DNA of 64,000 nucleotides, from assembly GCF_028389875.1 (NCBI RefSeq), contig NC_084663.1:97639190-97703189 (forward strand). Reading direction: 5' to 3'. Positions 32,897 to 45,318 of the stretch are shown here, one piece after another. Source of the stretch: Rhea pennata. Lineage: Eukaryota; Chordata; Aves; Rheiformes; Rheidae. The notes under the pieces were generated by a model, which was not told the DNA's origin, did not search any database, and saw only the letters and a list, made by a program, of their open reading frames with translations. Position 1 is the first letter of the stretch. Every line of letters starts with the position of its first letter. The translations under genes and the position numbers were made by a program.

Positions 32897-33190
32897 AGCG
32901 AGAGGGAAAAATAACCCACCCTGCTGATGCACACTCAGATGATTTGTTCCATTTGCCCAGTCCTGCTGCCCTTTAAAGACACACGGTGCAGCTTTTGTTT
33001 GCTCCTGAAGGTTTCCTGCCGCTGTGGTCTGGATTTAATGGGAGCTGAGTGTGGAGTGGGGCGGGGTGAGGGGGTGAGGAGCAAGCAAGTTTCAAGTTTT
33101 GGGATCACTCCTCTTGTTGGCATTGCGGTGAGTTGCAATATTGTAAAATCATGGTGTGCTGATGATGTGCCTTTATTTGATACTTTATAG

Positions 33191-33263
33191 GTCACTATCA
33201 CATGACAAAGGCTTTGAGACAGCTTCGTCTTCGTCTGTCTGTAATTTCCCTTTGCCTTCCTGG
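33191..33263 (+). other. Candidate 73-nt internal exon, gene unidentified
   Basis: An acceptor (TTTATTTGATACTTTATAG|GTCAC) and a full-consensus donor (CCTGG|GTAAGTATG) bound 73 bases. An ATG at 33201 is in a frame that stays open to the donor (MTKALRQLRLRLSVISLCLPG), and the other non-stopped frame is also open. The length is not a multiple of three. Joined to the predicted leader ending at 30032 it would make a short second exon just outside the island. It may equally be non-coding leader. If it is spliced straight to the candidate exon at 61823, the ATG frame meets a TAG after five codons there, so those two together do not encode a protein in that frame. Splice signals are read by eye and unproven. 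Confidence 0.4.
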
Positions 33264-34416
33264 GTAAGTATGTAAACTGTACACACAGAAAAAGAGTTTT
33301 GTTGTCATTAACAAGATAGCGCTTCTCTTGCTGCCCTTTTCACATGGAAGATGCTTGTTTGAGTTTTAGCACCTCGGGAAACATGTCTTCTCTGGGCACT
33401 CGTAGCAACTGTTAGATTACAAAGTTTGTGTGTAGGGGTGGGTCTTAATAACCTGAGAATTAAAAGGCTGTGAATATTCAGATTCTCTTTTTTTGTTTGT
33501 TTTTGTTTTTTAAGCCTTGATTTGTAAAAATAGTAAGTTGAATCAGGGCTAAAAGTTCTAACCCTGAGTTCAGAGCACAAGATGCTAGGTCAAAAACTTA
33601 GTAAGAATGTAAAGACCTTTAAAATTCAGGGCTCGTTATAGTGGTAGGAAATAATAGAAACAATTAGGATAATTATTCATAAATCTCCAGAGGTCAAGAA
33701 TCAGTGAAAAGTTCAGAAGAACTGTAGTACTACAGCAACAGGAGTTAGTTCAGTTGTAACGCATAAACTGAGAATTAATTAGAATTCCATCCATGTTCTT
33801 TCTGTGTTACTGTTTTTCCTCTTGGCATTGATTAATGTAGGTACCTATCAATTTGAAAGACAAATCTTAGCTACTGATTTACTAGTATTTCCATAGAGCT
33901 TTCAGGTATACAAACTTTTTTTTTAATGTGTATGCTATGGAAAAGTTTTGACACCTCCTGAAGCGTTTGACACCTTTTAAACTGAAGTAGAAGTGGTAAT
34001 TTCAAGGAGAGTTTGTAAATTTGTGGAGTCAGGTTTCATATTGGCATGAAGTAAGTGGCCTTTGGAGTGTTTTTTGTACAGTTGCTTCTGGTGGCACTGA
34101 ACTGAGTTTGGCCCTGAAATGGTAAAGAGGCAGGTAATTTTTTTTTATATGTGGAAATACTGTATATGTAATTAAAAACAAGACAAGACATGTATTTGGA
34201 GCAAGCTTAGTGCTCATAAATGTTCATGATTAATAACATAGTCTTGACCTTTTCCAGTCAGTGTGTAGCAGACATAGGATAAGTGATGGTCCTGAACAGG
34301 CCATCTTGCAGGGGGCTGTTGGGAGCAGCTGTTCTTATGTGATATTATGACCACAGAACTAGCCTTAAGGCTGGGATAACCGCTGTGGAGGAGATGGCTT
34401 GAAGGGGGGATTCTAC

Positions 34417-34443
34417 TTTTTTTTTTTTTTTTTTTTTTTTTTT
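34417..34443 (+). repeat. Poly-T run (27 T)
   Basis: A homopolymer followed by CCTGGCCAG. It may be the reverse-oriented tail of an old insertion; no body is recognised. Confidence 0.85.
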
Positions 34444-35304
34444 CCTGGCCAGTTCCTGCAGAATTACACTCAAATTTCATTTTTTTTCAGAATTTATGTG
34501 GAGTGAGGTAGTGTGTAGGTCTGAGATGAGGCTATAAACACCAAATTTAAATTACCAAAATTCTTTGACAGACTAGTTGCATAGGAGAATATTACTCTCA
34601 GTTTTATAACATTACTGACAAGGATCTTGTTTTGCAAAGAGTAATTGATGTAACAGTGTTTACCAAAACGAAAACACACAGACTGGGAAATTCAAAAGCT
34701 TGCTGATCAGCTTCAAACTGTTGTTCAAAGCTGAATACAGTCTCTCTGATTTTTTTGAACGGTTTTTTTGTGTTTTCAGGTAAGAGTCAGATTAGAGTGC
34801 TCTAAGTAGCAAGATTTTTTTGGGGGGAGGGGAATAATATTACAAGGTATTGGGTAAGGACAACTCGGAGACCTTGTTTCAGGTAGTATCTTTGGTCATT
34901 ATGTGGTTTTATATGATGAAGTCTTTTGGATGGATAGAGTTCAGTCCTAGAAATGATGGGGTGATGATAATCTTCCCACAACTTTACAAGGAGCAGACCT
35001 CAATTTTACGCATAGTGCTAAATGTAGTTCTTACCTGATATTGAAATAGCATTAGCAAATTACAAAGAAAAGAAGGGCAGAATATCCTTGTGAAGAAAAG
35101 GGCATAAAGGAAGCTTTAGAGGAAGCAGAGAAATACTTTTCCTCATAGCTGAAAAAGCAATAAAAATAATGTGCCTAGTTAAGGGGAGAATGGAGATCTC
35201 ATTAGATTTGTCCATGACTAGAAACTTCCATTTACTTTTGGGAGTTCTTACTTTGGTAAAAGCTAAAACTTGTTTTATTACATAGTTTTTGATAGAATAA
35301 CTGT

Positions 35305-35375
35305 TCCCCAGTGGAGTTCAGTAATTTGCTTGAAACATATAAGAGGGAGAACTGGATTCTGGTCTTGGTTAATAA
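35305..35375 (-). repeat. Possible MIR fragment, minus strand
   Basis: Phrases 'gttcagtaatttgcttgaaacatataa' and 'gggagaactggattctggtctt' fit the reverse-strand MIR order ('agtgacttgcccaaggtcacacagc ... gcagagctgggattcgaacccaggtct'). Weak match. Confidence 0.35.
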
Positions 35376-37076
35376 AACCAGGTGGACTTTGGGGAGGACA
35401 GCAAATGAAAGGGGGTTGATCTGGTTAGGAAAGGGCCTAGTGAATCTTTTGAAAGTCAGCCTGTGGTCTCAAAACGTCATTGCCTAGTGCTACTCATCTG
35501 AGCACGACAAGCTGATGAACAGTTTCAAGCAGCTGCGTACTCTGGAAAACTGTGTTGGTTTTTGTGTTGAGGTAAAGTCAGAGTATTTTAGAAACTAGCC
35601 CCAAATGCTTCTGAGCCTCTGGGACTGCTTGCTGTAAACCCACCGTTTGCAAAACTTCCCTTGGTTTCGGCAGCAGTTTTATTTAGGAAAGGAGTGTAGG
35701 AGTGATGGTGAGAGGAATTTATCCATATTTATTTTCCTGTTCAAGGTGATGAAGGAAACCATTTGCTTTCATAGTTGTTTGAATAATTAAAGATATTAAA
35801 TGACAATTTTCTGCATAACATATCGGAGCTAATCATGCATTTATTTTATATGTAGCACGTTTCCTTTTCATTCAGAAAGATCCTAATACGCTTTGTTTAT
35901 AAACTAATGCTTCCATAGTTTACGATCCTGTAAGCAGGTGAATGCTTTGAAGCGCTTGACAAGTTGCATTAAATTCACTAATGTGACTGCTCACTTTCAG
36001 AGCTTAAAACTCTCCCAGGTTATGGCTGCTGTTGGTCTGTGGGCTGAGGGCATGCAGCATCTCTCAAACTTGGTCCATGTGACACTGGGCAGGGCAGTCT
36101 GCTGGCCCACAGGTTGTAGCAGGGTGCTGCGAGGAGAGGAATTTTGGACCGTATGAGTTGGAGAGGGTTAATCTTCCGTTGCGTGTAGCAGGGGGAAACC
36201 TGCAGATGAAGTAGGCAAGACCTGCTGTAGGTAAGGCTCTTTGGTAAATCAGGGTGAAGGTTGTATAGCAACATACAAGGAAATTCAGGTACCTGGACGG
36301 TGAAAATGCGGCCCGTTTTGACAGTACGTGGCATGTGTAGTGTTCAGGACTCCTTGTTTATACCGAGGTCGTTCCTTGATGGAAGAAGTTACTATCTGTC
36401 AAAGTTAGAACTGAACTGAAACTGTTTCTGATACCTGACTGCCTTTTGACCACAGACTGCCTCTGTGATCTCTGACAAGTGATGTTAGTCAAAACCGATA
36501 GCCACTTCTAAATGCTTGGATCCAGGTTGGATTTCCTGTGCCATCACGTGTGTGGCTCGCTGCTGCTACCGGTGAAGTCTGTAGAGGTGCCATGGTCAGC
36601 TGGAGGCTCTCAGGTTTGGAGTTTACTCTTGCAAATGCAGCCTTATGGGCTGTTTCCACCTGCAGATGGAGACTAGTGATATTCCCTGTATCACACAGCA
36701 GCTTTAAGATGAAAGTCATTCCTGCTTCTGGGATGCATATAGTACTGTGACAGTGGAAGTGTGTGTGTCAAATTAAATCATATGGAGAACATTATTAGTA
36801 TGAATTTCCTTAGTGAATTTAGTTTATTTTAAAACAGTATATATACTGCTTTAGCTTCCTGTAACCTTAATTTGTTTTCTTTATTACTTAGGAGTCTATA
36901 GAAGTTGATTGAAATAATATAGTTATCTATATTTCAAAATACCTCTTGAGGAGAAACAAGTCAACTTTCTTTCCTCTGTCATGTTATCTTCACTGCTTTT
37001 CTGCTTTTTCTCTCTATTATTTTGATACCTTTTTCAGAAACGTTTTTTCTTCTATATCAGAAGATTATTTGGTCAG

Positions 37077-37104
37077 ATTCTCTCTCTCTCTCTCTCTCTC
37101 TTTT
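37077..37104 (+). repeat. (CT)n microsatellite
   Basis: About twelve TC units followed by TTTT. Confidence 0.9.
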
Positions 37105-37514
37105 AACATCAGTAGTAATATGTGAATAATCTCTGATTGCAATGTGCTGAGCCTGTTACTAGTGGATGTGTGTGCGTCTCCCAGAAAGACTACTACAGGT
37201 GTTGCCCATCTTGATAGGCTCAGAAGGAGTGAGACCTGAACCAGCATAATAATTATTCTAATTTTCAGAATGGATTGATGCGTTGCTGTTGGATTGCATT
37301 GATTTAAAAACAAACAAACAAAAATTATCAGAGGTTTTGCTTCTTATTCTGTCAATAATAATAATATAGTTAGCAGTTGTAGGCATTGCCTTATTTGTGT
37401 ACTCATGTCCTGTCTGGCAAAGTACATAAGCCATGCCTAAATCGTAAATCTCAAAAAATGGAAAAAATGGGCCATCTTTTCTTAATCCCTGTTTCAGGTA
37501 TCTGAGATGCAAAG

Positions 37515-37625
37515 CAGTGAAGTGGTTTGCCTACTATCGCCTAGCAGGTCATCAGCAGCAGGGAATGGAACAAAATCCATGTCTGACTCCTTAGTCTTAT
37601 GGCTTTTTCCTTGGTTTATGCTACT
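37515..37625 (-). repeat. MIR SINE, minus strand
   Basis: Read on the plus strand the blocks are 'gcagtgaagtggtttgcctactatcgcctagcaggtc', 'agcagcagggaatggaacaaaatccatgtctgactcc' and 'cttatggctttttccttggtttatgctac'. These follow the reverse MIR order ('aagtgacttgcccaaggtcacacagctagtaagtggcagagctgggattcgaacccaggtctgactcc ... ttccactacacca'). Confidence 0.65.
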
Positions 37626-39841
37626 TCTCTGAAGCATTTCCTACTAAATGCCTGTCTTGACATGTGAGTAGTCTCACTGAATTCTATGTTGGTTGGGTAT
37701 CTTTTGCTAGTACTCAACTTTCTTCATAATGCTACTTTAAAGAAGAAAATCTTCAGTAATAGTATGAAGTCACTAACTTCACAGTAAGTCATGCTGATAG
37801 ATCGGAGGGCCTAAAGCAGCAAGAGAACTAGTTTGAAGCTTTTACCACTAACTGTGGTATTTAAGCAAATGTGTATATTGCACTGTTTGTTTAATACTTC
37901 CCTGAATGAATTTTAAGAAACAAAATACTGTTTTTCATAGGGGAGCTATTAAAATATACACTGATCAGAAATAGTTCTTTACAATTAAATTACTTTTAAT
38001 GTTTATAATCTAATGCTAAGTCAGTGTTAATTCCATTATGAAATATGGAATTGACAAGCAAGCAGCAACTTCAGCACTTGGGCCGTGTTTTGATAAGTAA
38101 GGGTGACTTATCCATTTGAACTTCTATTTCTAAAGTCAGTGACCATATTACATCCTATCAGATTTTCAGATTTGCTGGTTACTAGTGTTTTATTGCTGAG
38201 GGTATGAATCGGCTTGGATTCAGAATAGGAGTTCTGTTGAGGAGGAAGGCATACTTTACTCAGTGCCCAAGTGTAGACTGAACTGTAAAATTAGCACAAT
38301 GATAGCAGCGTTTTATTGTCTTTAATATTAATAAATTCAATTACATAAAAGATGAATCAACAAAGAGGAAAAGCATGGTTTTGACACTTTCCAGTGTTCT
38401 TGCCTTTTCTTTTCTAGCACATAAATGCATAATGTAAAAACAAGTCCTTTTGAGCACGGACAATTCAGCATGTGAAAATAAACTAGCTTCGGGCATGTTT
38501 GCCTACAAAACAGGCTAATATGACAAAATCTCAATTTTTAGTAAGAGGAAAGAAAGTTAACTGGATTTTATGAGACTATATTCAGAAAATCAGTTGCTTA
38601 GAAGCATGGAATAGTTACTGGCAGACTCCTTCCACATGAGTATTTTGATGTAGGAGATTTTGTAAAATGTAGAAATCACTGCAAATACGTTTTGTTGACC
38701 CTTCCTGTCACTGAGGGCCTCATTCAGCAAAGATAAAAATGATTCAGTGGACTTCCACAGCATGGGAGCTGCAGAACGTAAGTCAAGTGGAAGTTCTCTT
38801 GACAAGAAGCTTAACAAATTGTGTCTACACCTTCCCTTGCTGATGGGAAGTGGGAAAGAGTGCATCTTCCCTTTTGTTTTTTTTTTTCTTTCCTTCTGAA
38901 AGGTGGTGCATATGTAACAAATTGTTGAGGATTCTGCTTTGAGACATTGTGAAACCAGAGTAACTGCGTGCTCTGCTGTAAGGTTACTCTCCTTTTGCAT
39001 AGCTATAATAGCAGGAAGATTTGTGCCACCCATGTTCTCAAGAAGGGCTTCATCCTTCTCTTGCAACCTAGAGTTTTCCAGCGCCAGCTTTCATGGCCTG
39101 CTCCCAAGTACTGCTGATGATGACTGAATTTGCCCGTGGAGGCGGATTCAGATGAAGAAAGCTTAACCCTGCTCCTAGGGCTTTGGTGGACTGGGCCATA
39201 TGTTGGTGACTACGTGGCACTAAGTGCCATGTACCACAGCAGAACTGGGATTGCTAGATGTGCTTTACTACTGTTTGCTTCATGCCTTTGAATAGGTACC
39301 TTCCAACTCTTTCCAGTATATTTTTCAGATAGCTACTTAAGGACTTTTAAGGATATACTTTGTCAGAAGTTTTGTTTTTTCTGTTTTTCATTTGTACCTA
39401 TACTCTACGTGATCGGGAATAACCCAGCAATGCTAGCAAGAGCTCTTGAGACTGGTAAGACCTGTCACATGATAAGAGATAGGATTATGTCTCTTACAGT
39501 AGAATAGTAAGTCTTCTTTCTTCAGCCAGCATTTTTTTATGAAGCAAATAATCCTAGATTTTTGCTTGTGTATATGAGAATATGCTATTTTGTGGTTGCA
39601 AAACAGAATTTAAGAGAATGTCATTGTGAGAGATTTTGAGAGGAAGCTAGATAAAGAAAAGCTTGGGAGGGAATGGAGGGAGTGAGGGAGAACTTGATTA
39701 CTTCTCATCTTTTTTTCAGCCTCTCCAGTGTAAGGTAACTCCATGAAAGTCAGTGGAGCTGAAACATTCTGTTATTTTGCACTGAAATCTGTCTGGGAAA
39801 GTCAAGAGGAAGTTGCTCTTTTCATTTTTGCCAGGTTGATT

Positions 39842-39864
39842 AAAAAAAAAAAAAGGGGGGGGGG
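39842..39864 (+). repeat. A13-G10 homopolymer junction
   Basis: An A run turns directly into a G run, mirroring the T-G junction at 24.85 kb. Confidence 0.85.
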
Positions 39865-41329
39865 CATTTTGTGGTTGGCCATGTTTGATTTGCTTTCTAC
39901 AAGTGGTCTTTGAGCCATAGCAGCTCTTCAGTGAGCTACAACATGCTGAAGTTTTTTTTCTTCCTTAGAGAAGGGGTGAAGTACTGGGATGTTAATGCAT
40001 CTTGTGCCAACTACCAAAGAGCTTGATCCTGCAGGCTATAGGTTCTGCAGCTTGATCCTGTGCAAATAGATTCTTGGACCCAAAGCCATACCCTGAACTG
40101 TATCAGCAATCTGTGCCCCCTCACAGACCTGCTTCCTGGAGTTGCTGGTAGCCTGTAATTCCTCAGAAAAACTGTAGTTTTTGTTATTCTTATTGATGTG
40201 CAGGTAGTCCTGAATCCCTGACCTGATGATGAGCAGCGCAGGAATAGGTAGGAATAGACACATCACTGAAATGTGTAGGGTTGCCATCACCGGGAAAGGG
40301 GTAGAAGAGCATGAAGTGTGAGAATGCTGTTTGGTAGATGATAGGTCTTTTGGCACACATGCCACTGTTTGTTCTCCAACTATGTTTGCTTCTCCAGTTT
40401 GTTATATGGCCAGGTAGAGGAAACAGTTTGATGTATTGTAAAGGAATAGTTGTAGATTACAGATTTTGAAAGAAGTAGTATTATCACTTCCACTTCTCTG
40501 ATAAGTCTGGCTTCAGACACTGTTTCTTTTTGCAAAAGGTTTCTTTATACCCAGGTTTCATGTTGAGTAGTGCTAGCTTACACAGTGTGGAAAACTGCAC
40601 GCCTGGCTCAGGTCGTCTGGCCACTGGACACTCTGTGTGCCACAAGCTTGTGAGGTTCAGGGCTAATCTCTTGTTTGAGTATGCCTGTATTTTTTTTTTC
40701 TTATTTAAGTGCCTCTATTTGTATTTCTTTTATCTAATTTGTTTGAGATACTCTTTCATACATTGTGCTAAACATAAGTCATCAAGTGCTCATAATACAT
40801 TTTGAAACAAGTACGCAAAATTGCAGCATGATCCACTACTGATTACAGAGTTATGGCATATGAATTAATAAGAAAATAAAAATAGCATCATTAATTTCCA
40901 GCTGCTTTTGGAGAAACAGAGGTGTCTGTAGGGAGAAATACGGTGTTTACAGAAGGGAGAATGACAAAATTCACGGCAAAGAAGTTAGTGCAAGGAACTA
41001 ACTATTCAAGGTTTGCTTCCTCTGTTTAGTTGATTTAAAAGTACGTTCCAGTACTTAGAGTAAACAGGCATTATGGTGCCATTCTTTGAAGACTGTTGGA
41101 CTAAATAAAGAGCACGAGAGTCAGAAGTAGAGCAAGGGTAGGAAGCCATCAATTGTATTCATTTGTGTAGAAAGTGTTAAGTTAGCAAAGTGAAGTATGG
41201 ATAGGTAAGTGTAACTGTTGGATGTCCCTTTCCCATTGACATGAAAGAGAATTGCCTGTGTGTATGGGAAAGAAAAATCATGTTCAGGTGTTTCCCTTGG
41301 TAATAGGTCAGTGTTTTCCTCGTGTCTGC

Positions 41330-41825
41330 TAGGTGCGCGGGTGTGCGTGCCGTTAAATCATGAAGCTGACCAAACCGTGAGAGCTGCCCCACTCACCCCT
41401 GAGCTTTTGCACTTGTGAGCCAAAGAGACAGCAAGGGTATGAAATACCTTCTGTGGTTACCGGTGGCGTCAGGAAAACCTTAGGTTTTCAAAACTCCTGC
41501 CGGCCGGATACTTTGTTTCGTGCGCAGGACTGTGCTGCCCCTTTCCCTGCCGTGGGTAGTCTGGTTGGTGTGCGCGGTCTCGCCTTCCTGGAAATCTGTT
41601 ATTCCTCCCTAATGCAGAGAGAAAGCAGACTAGGAAAGGGTAAGGCCCATCACAAACAGCCCAGGTCTTCCTGCGAGGCCCACACCTGTCCTCGCTCGAG
41701 GATCCCGCAGCAAACCCCTTTCCGAGGGGGAACGGCGATCGTGGTGCAGGAGGTTCACACCGCGAGCCCCAGTGCTGCGCGCTCCCGTAGCCAATGCTTG
41801 GCGTTGCAGCCCATCGAAGCAATTT
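41330..41825. promoter_or_regulatory. Isolated CpG-dense patch in intron-like DNA
   Basis: Within about 330 bases (41485-41815) I count by hand roughly twenty CpGs, against near absence in the flanks. A CCAAT sequence lies at 41791-41795, and a donor-like AAAGG|GTAAGG occurs near 41639. Frames of 124 codons (plus, 41453-41827) and 117 codons (minus, 41469-41822) are both open and neither has a domain I know, as expected of GC-rich non-coding DNA. It could be an alternative or antisense promoter, an enhancer kept unmethylated, or a recently inserted element. Confidence 0.4.
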
Positions 41826-44389
41826 AAATCATGATTTTAAGTCAATAAACACTTGGTTTAAACTGGTGCTTTTAATCTCGTATTGTTTTGGTATTTCTGT
41901 ATTTGTTTTCTCAGAAGCAATCTCTATTGGTAGACAACCGTTAAAATATGTAGCTAAATATAGTGTTTACACTAAATTTGACACTTCTTTTTTTGCTGGT
42001 TCAGAAGAGGCACTGTGTGCCTGCACGTTTTTTTAAGTGATTGCATGGCTTCTATGCATTTATTTAACTTACAGTTGTTAAGAAAGTTTTGTTTTAGGAT
42101 AATTTTGCTCCCTCCCCCCTCCGAAGGATGATTTACTCACTTAAAGAAATGTCCTTGTAAGAGCCCTTCTTTATCCAGCCTAGACATAGGTTTTGCGATC
42201 TCACCACTTGGTACAGTTTTTCCATATTCTTTCCTATTGATGCTGAGGGTATGCAAAATCTCAATGGTTATTGTGATTCTGGTATAACTAAATCTTGGCA
42301 GATAAGATCAGAAACCTATACAGAAATTATAAGAAAATTGAAACAAAGGTTACAATGCTATTGTAGGTCACAAATGTTTAGAACGGTCAAAAAAAAAAAA
42401 AAAGTCTTCCTTAAAAATAAAGATGTGAAAATTTTACTGAGTGTTATCTATGCTCACTCTTAAGGCAACAAGCCAGAATAAGATGAATCACTTGCCCTGA
42501 AAGGGTTGTCATTTTCTTTTTCACATACATTTGGTTACTAGATCAGTAAGAAAACAAATAGCCGTATATTTAGGCAACTTTTCTTGCGATAACTGTTTAT
42601 TGCTGAAGCATTCATGTTTTATGAAACTACCTTAAAACAATTAGCTGTTGTTTAGCATAAGTGTTTAAACAAAATGCTTTGCTAATGTGGCTGATCTTAT
42701 AGTTACTGCATTTTCATAGGGTTGAACTATTCTTGTTCTAACTTGTTTCTCCCCAACTTCTTTTTAAACACATGAAATGTTGAGGCTTTCTTCCTTTATT
42801 TTTGAAAATACATTTTTGAGCCAAGATTTTCTCAGGGGAATGGGTATTTCTGAGGGTGTTCTGTTGGAGGTGCCTCAGAAAAGCGTGTTACTCAGCATAT
42901 GCTTAGCAGTGTTTTCTGCTAGGTTACATTAAAGTGGGCTACTAGTCAGGTTAAAAAATTTGGTTCCAAAATTCACTTTGGGTTGCATTCAGATTTGATA
43001 TGAGCGTGTGCAATTCATCTGAGATGACTGGAACAGAATTTGGCTCTGTTTGTGATGGAGATTCAAGCCAAATCAGCTAGGAGTAGTGCATGTTTAAAAT
43101 ATTGTTGTAACTACATCAATAACACTTGCTTGGAAGGATGAGACCCCCTTCTTTGTTTTGGTCCCAGCACTGCAAATAAAACTTGTTTTTTGCCTTCACT
43201 TTGGAAGATTAATTAGAGAGGTCAACTTAGTGAAATAATCCCTCCGTCACTGGGATCCATATTTAGATAACAGGCAGGGTCGTATTGTGTATGTGTGTTT
43301 TTATTATTATTATTATTTTTTTAAAAAAGCCTCAGGAACTTCCAGAAAATCACATTTGCCACCAGAAGTGTTTCTACTGGTGCTGAACCAAACCATTATT
43401 GCTGCCAAGTGGTCTAGAACTGGTGCCAGTTCTAACCATGCGGGAGGGCGTGTAAAAGGCAGGTGCTCTGTGTGCTTCCCCTTCCCCACTGAAAAAGTGT
43501 TGGGGCAACTGATCACGTAATTCATTATCATTATTATTTTCAAATCCCTTTCCGCCCATTTTCCCAAAGGAACTACCCTATTGTCCAGAGTCTGTGCCAG
43601 AATAGGTCTAAATACTGTCACTCTGAATCCAGTGAGAATTTTGCTATCAACTTGTATCACATACCTTTGTGGGTCTCCTCTATGAACATAGGTTCTTTAA
43701 GTATCACTTGCACTTTCCTCATAATGTAATTGTACTGGTGACCAGTATGAATTTTACTATTGTAGAATGGGATAAAAGTACAAACATGGATGCAGTTACT
43801 TTGGAATAAAGGTACCGTATGCTACTACAACTTACTTGGCTTCAGAGAATCAAATAAGCAGGAGAATCTCCTTTATAAGGATGTACTCGCATTTCTGTAG
43901 GTTTACTTATTGGCCTTTTTAAGTATGCTGGTATAAGAACTGGTGTAGAATTGAAGCACAAAAGAAAAGAAGATCCCTCAGTGCTAGTATCTTGGTGCAG
44001 TTGTAGTTGTTCTGCTCACGTTCTGGTATAGCTGAAGCATGAAAATAGTCTAAGGTAGACAAACTCTCAGAGTAATGTGTGAATTATTCTCTGATGGTTT
44101 TAGGAGTAGAGAAGAGTGATCTTGGAGTGAGTTTTGTAGTATGTGTACCAGACACTGAATGAACTCTCTAAAATGTGACCTGGGGCACATGCAGTACTGT
44201 ATCTAATGTAGTCTACTATTTAAGCTCAAATATATTCAGAGGGATTGGTGAAAATACACTCTGGCTCTGCACTTACACTTTAGCAAGCAAATAAAAGGTT
44301 AGCAGTTCCTTCTAGGATTCAGGCAAAGAGTGAAACTGGTGTGCGACAGAGCAGGAAAATAGAAAACGGGGCAGTACTGCAGCTTTTAC

Positions 44390-44500
44390 CATTAACTTGC
44401 TTCATGCGCTTGGGCAGATTACTTCCTCTTTCTGTTTCTCATTTACAAACTTGGGATGATGATGCCTTTTTCCTTTGTAAAGTGTTGTGCAACCTGTGGA
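44390..44500 (+). repeat. MIR SINE core, plus strand
   Basis: 'attaacttgcttcatgcgcttgggcagattacttcctctttctgtttctcatttacaaacttgggatgatgatgcc' (44391-44465) follows the MIR core 'cttactagctgtgtgaccttgggcaagtcacttaacctctctgtgcctcagtttcctcatctgtaaaatggggataataatacc'. Confidence 0.65.
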
Positions 44501-44859
44501 AGAAAAACTTGGTGCTGAATAGCTGGACAGATAGTTAAGGAGAGTTGTCCAGATTTTTTTGGCTCTGTCATAGAGTGAAGTGACAGTTGTATTGATGGTG
44601 GTACTGTAGTTTGGGGAAAACTCTGCACTGAGACTGGGTTTGGTTTAGTGTTAGTGATGATCTTTAAGTTCTAGAAAAAGCACTTGCTTCTCCCTCTAGA
44701 AAAGAGGAGTTCAAGTTGACTTTTAGCATTTCATCCTACCAAAGCATCAAAATAACTCACTTTCTAAACAGATATATAAACAGAAAACTCTTTCACAGTG
44801 TGCACCATAGACCACAGAGTCATTCATATATGTTCTCTGTTAAAGAAGAGTGTGCTTTT

Positions 44860-45025
44860 ATGGAGTAGTAATGCTCTCATACTGTGTGCTTTTACAGGCA
44901 CGAACTAAGTACGTTTTACAAACATTTTGGTACCAGTGTTACCACCTGCATTTTACAGCTTCCAGAGTGGACACACGGATATTAAGGTGATGCCATGTGG
45001 TTTGTGGCAGAAGCAAATACTTTGT
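44860..45025 (-). repeat. MIR SINE, minus strand, longer copy
   Basis: On the plus strand the order is 'actgtgtgcttttacaggcacgaactaagtacgttttacaaac' (3' part of MIR: 'tactatgtgccaggcactgttctaagcgctttacat'), then 'gttaccacctgcattttacagcttccagagtggacacacgg' ('attatccccattttacagatgaggaaactgaggcacag'), then 'ttaaggtgatgccatgtggtttgtggcag' ('ttaagtgacttgcccaaggtcacac...agtggcag'). Both core and tail are present, in reverse. Confidence 0.65.
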
Positions 45026-45280
45026 GGAAGTTCCTGTGTCACTGTTAAGTTCATCCGGCTGGCTGCATCCTTGTTACTAAGGCCTCTGCCTTGCACATGC
45101 ATGTAATAATACAATTCACTATCTATTTTTTCCTCATCAGTAATGAAAAGTATTATCTGTCATATTTCAGGCTTGCTAACTAAGTATACGCAAACTCTTA
45201 AGAAATCTGTTAGCATCCTAGTTCAATGCTGAAAACTATTCTTATGTATTCAAGAGCTTGTGCTACATGATAGAAATGTA

Positions 45281-45318
45281 ACCTGGTAAAAAGTTACCAG
45301 GTCCAGCCTTTGGACCTG
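45281..45318. repeat. Two overlapping short hairpins
   Basis: ACCTGGTAA-AAAG-TTACCAGGT (45281-45302) and CAGGTCCA-GCCTT-TGGACCTG (45298-45318) are both perfect and share CAGGT, so only one can form at a time. They are short enough that chance is possible. Confidence 0.7.

Larger units (their letters stand above)
33264..41329. other. Intron-like AT-rich stretch
   Basis: No coding exon is recognised between the candidate exon at 33.2 kb and the CpG patch at 41.3 kb. It holds a 27-base T run (34417-34443), a CT microsatellite (37077-37104), MIR fragments (35305-35375, 37515-37625), an A13-G10 junction (39842-39864) and small repeat-like pieces, of which 39728-39765 ('taactccatgaaagtcagtggagct') recalls a family common in old amniote DNA. 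If the 30-kb gene runs rightward, this is its intron. Confidence 0.5.

Noticed and set aside
28958..32900. Many long open frames on both strands of the main CpG island (up to 289 codons)
   Set aside because: They overlap in nearly all frames, are made of Arg/Pro/Ala/Gly runs and homopolymer translations, cross consensus splice donors and show no known domain. GC-rich DNA simply has few stop codons.
38590..39066. 158-codon minus-strand frame
   Set aside because: It is the longest frame in the AT-rich part, but it contains a T/A-run lysine block, overlaps a plus-strand frame, has no recognisable domain and parts resemble old interspersed repeat sequence.
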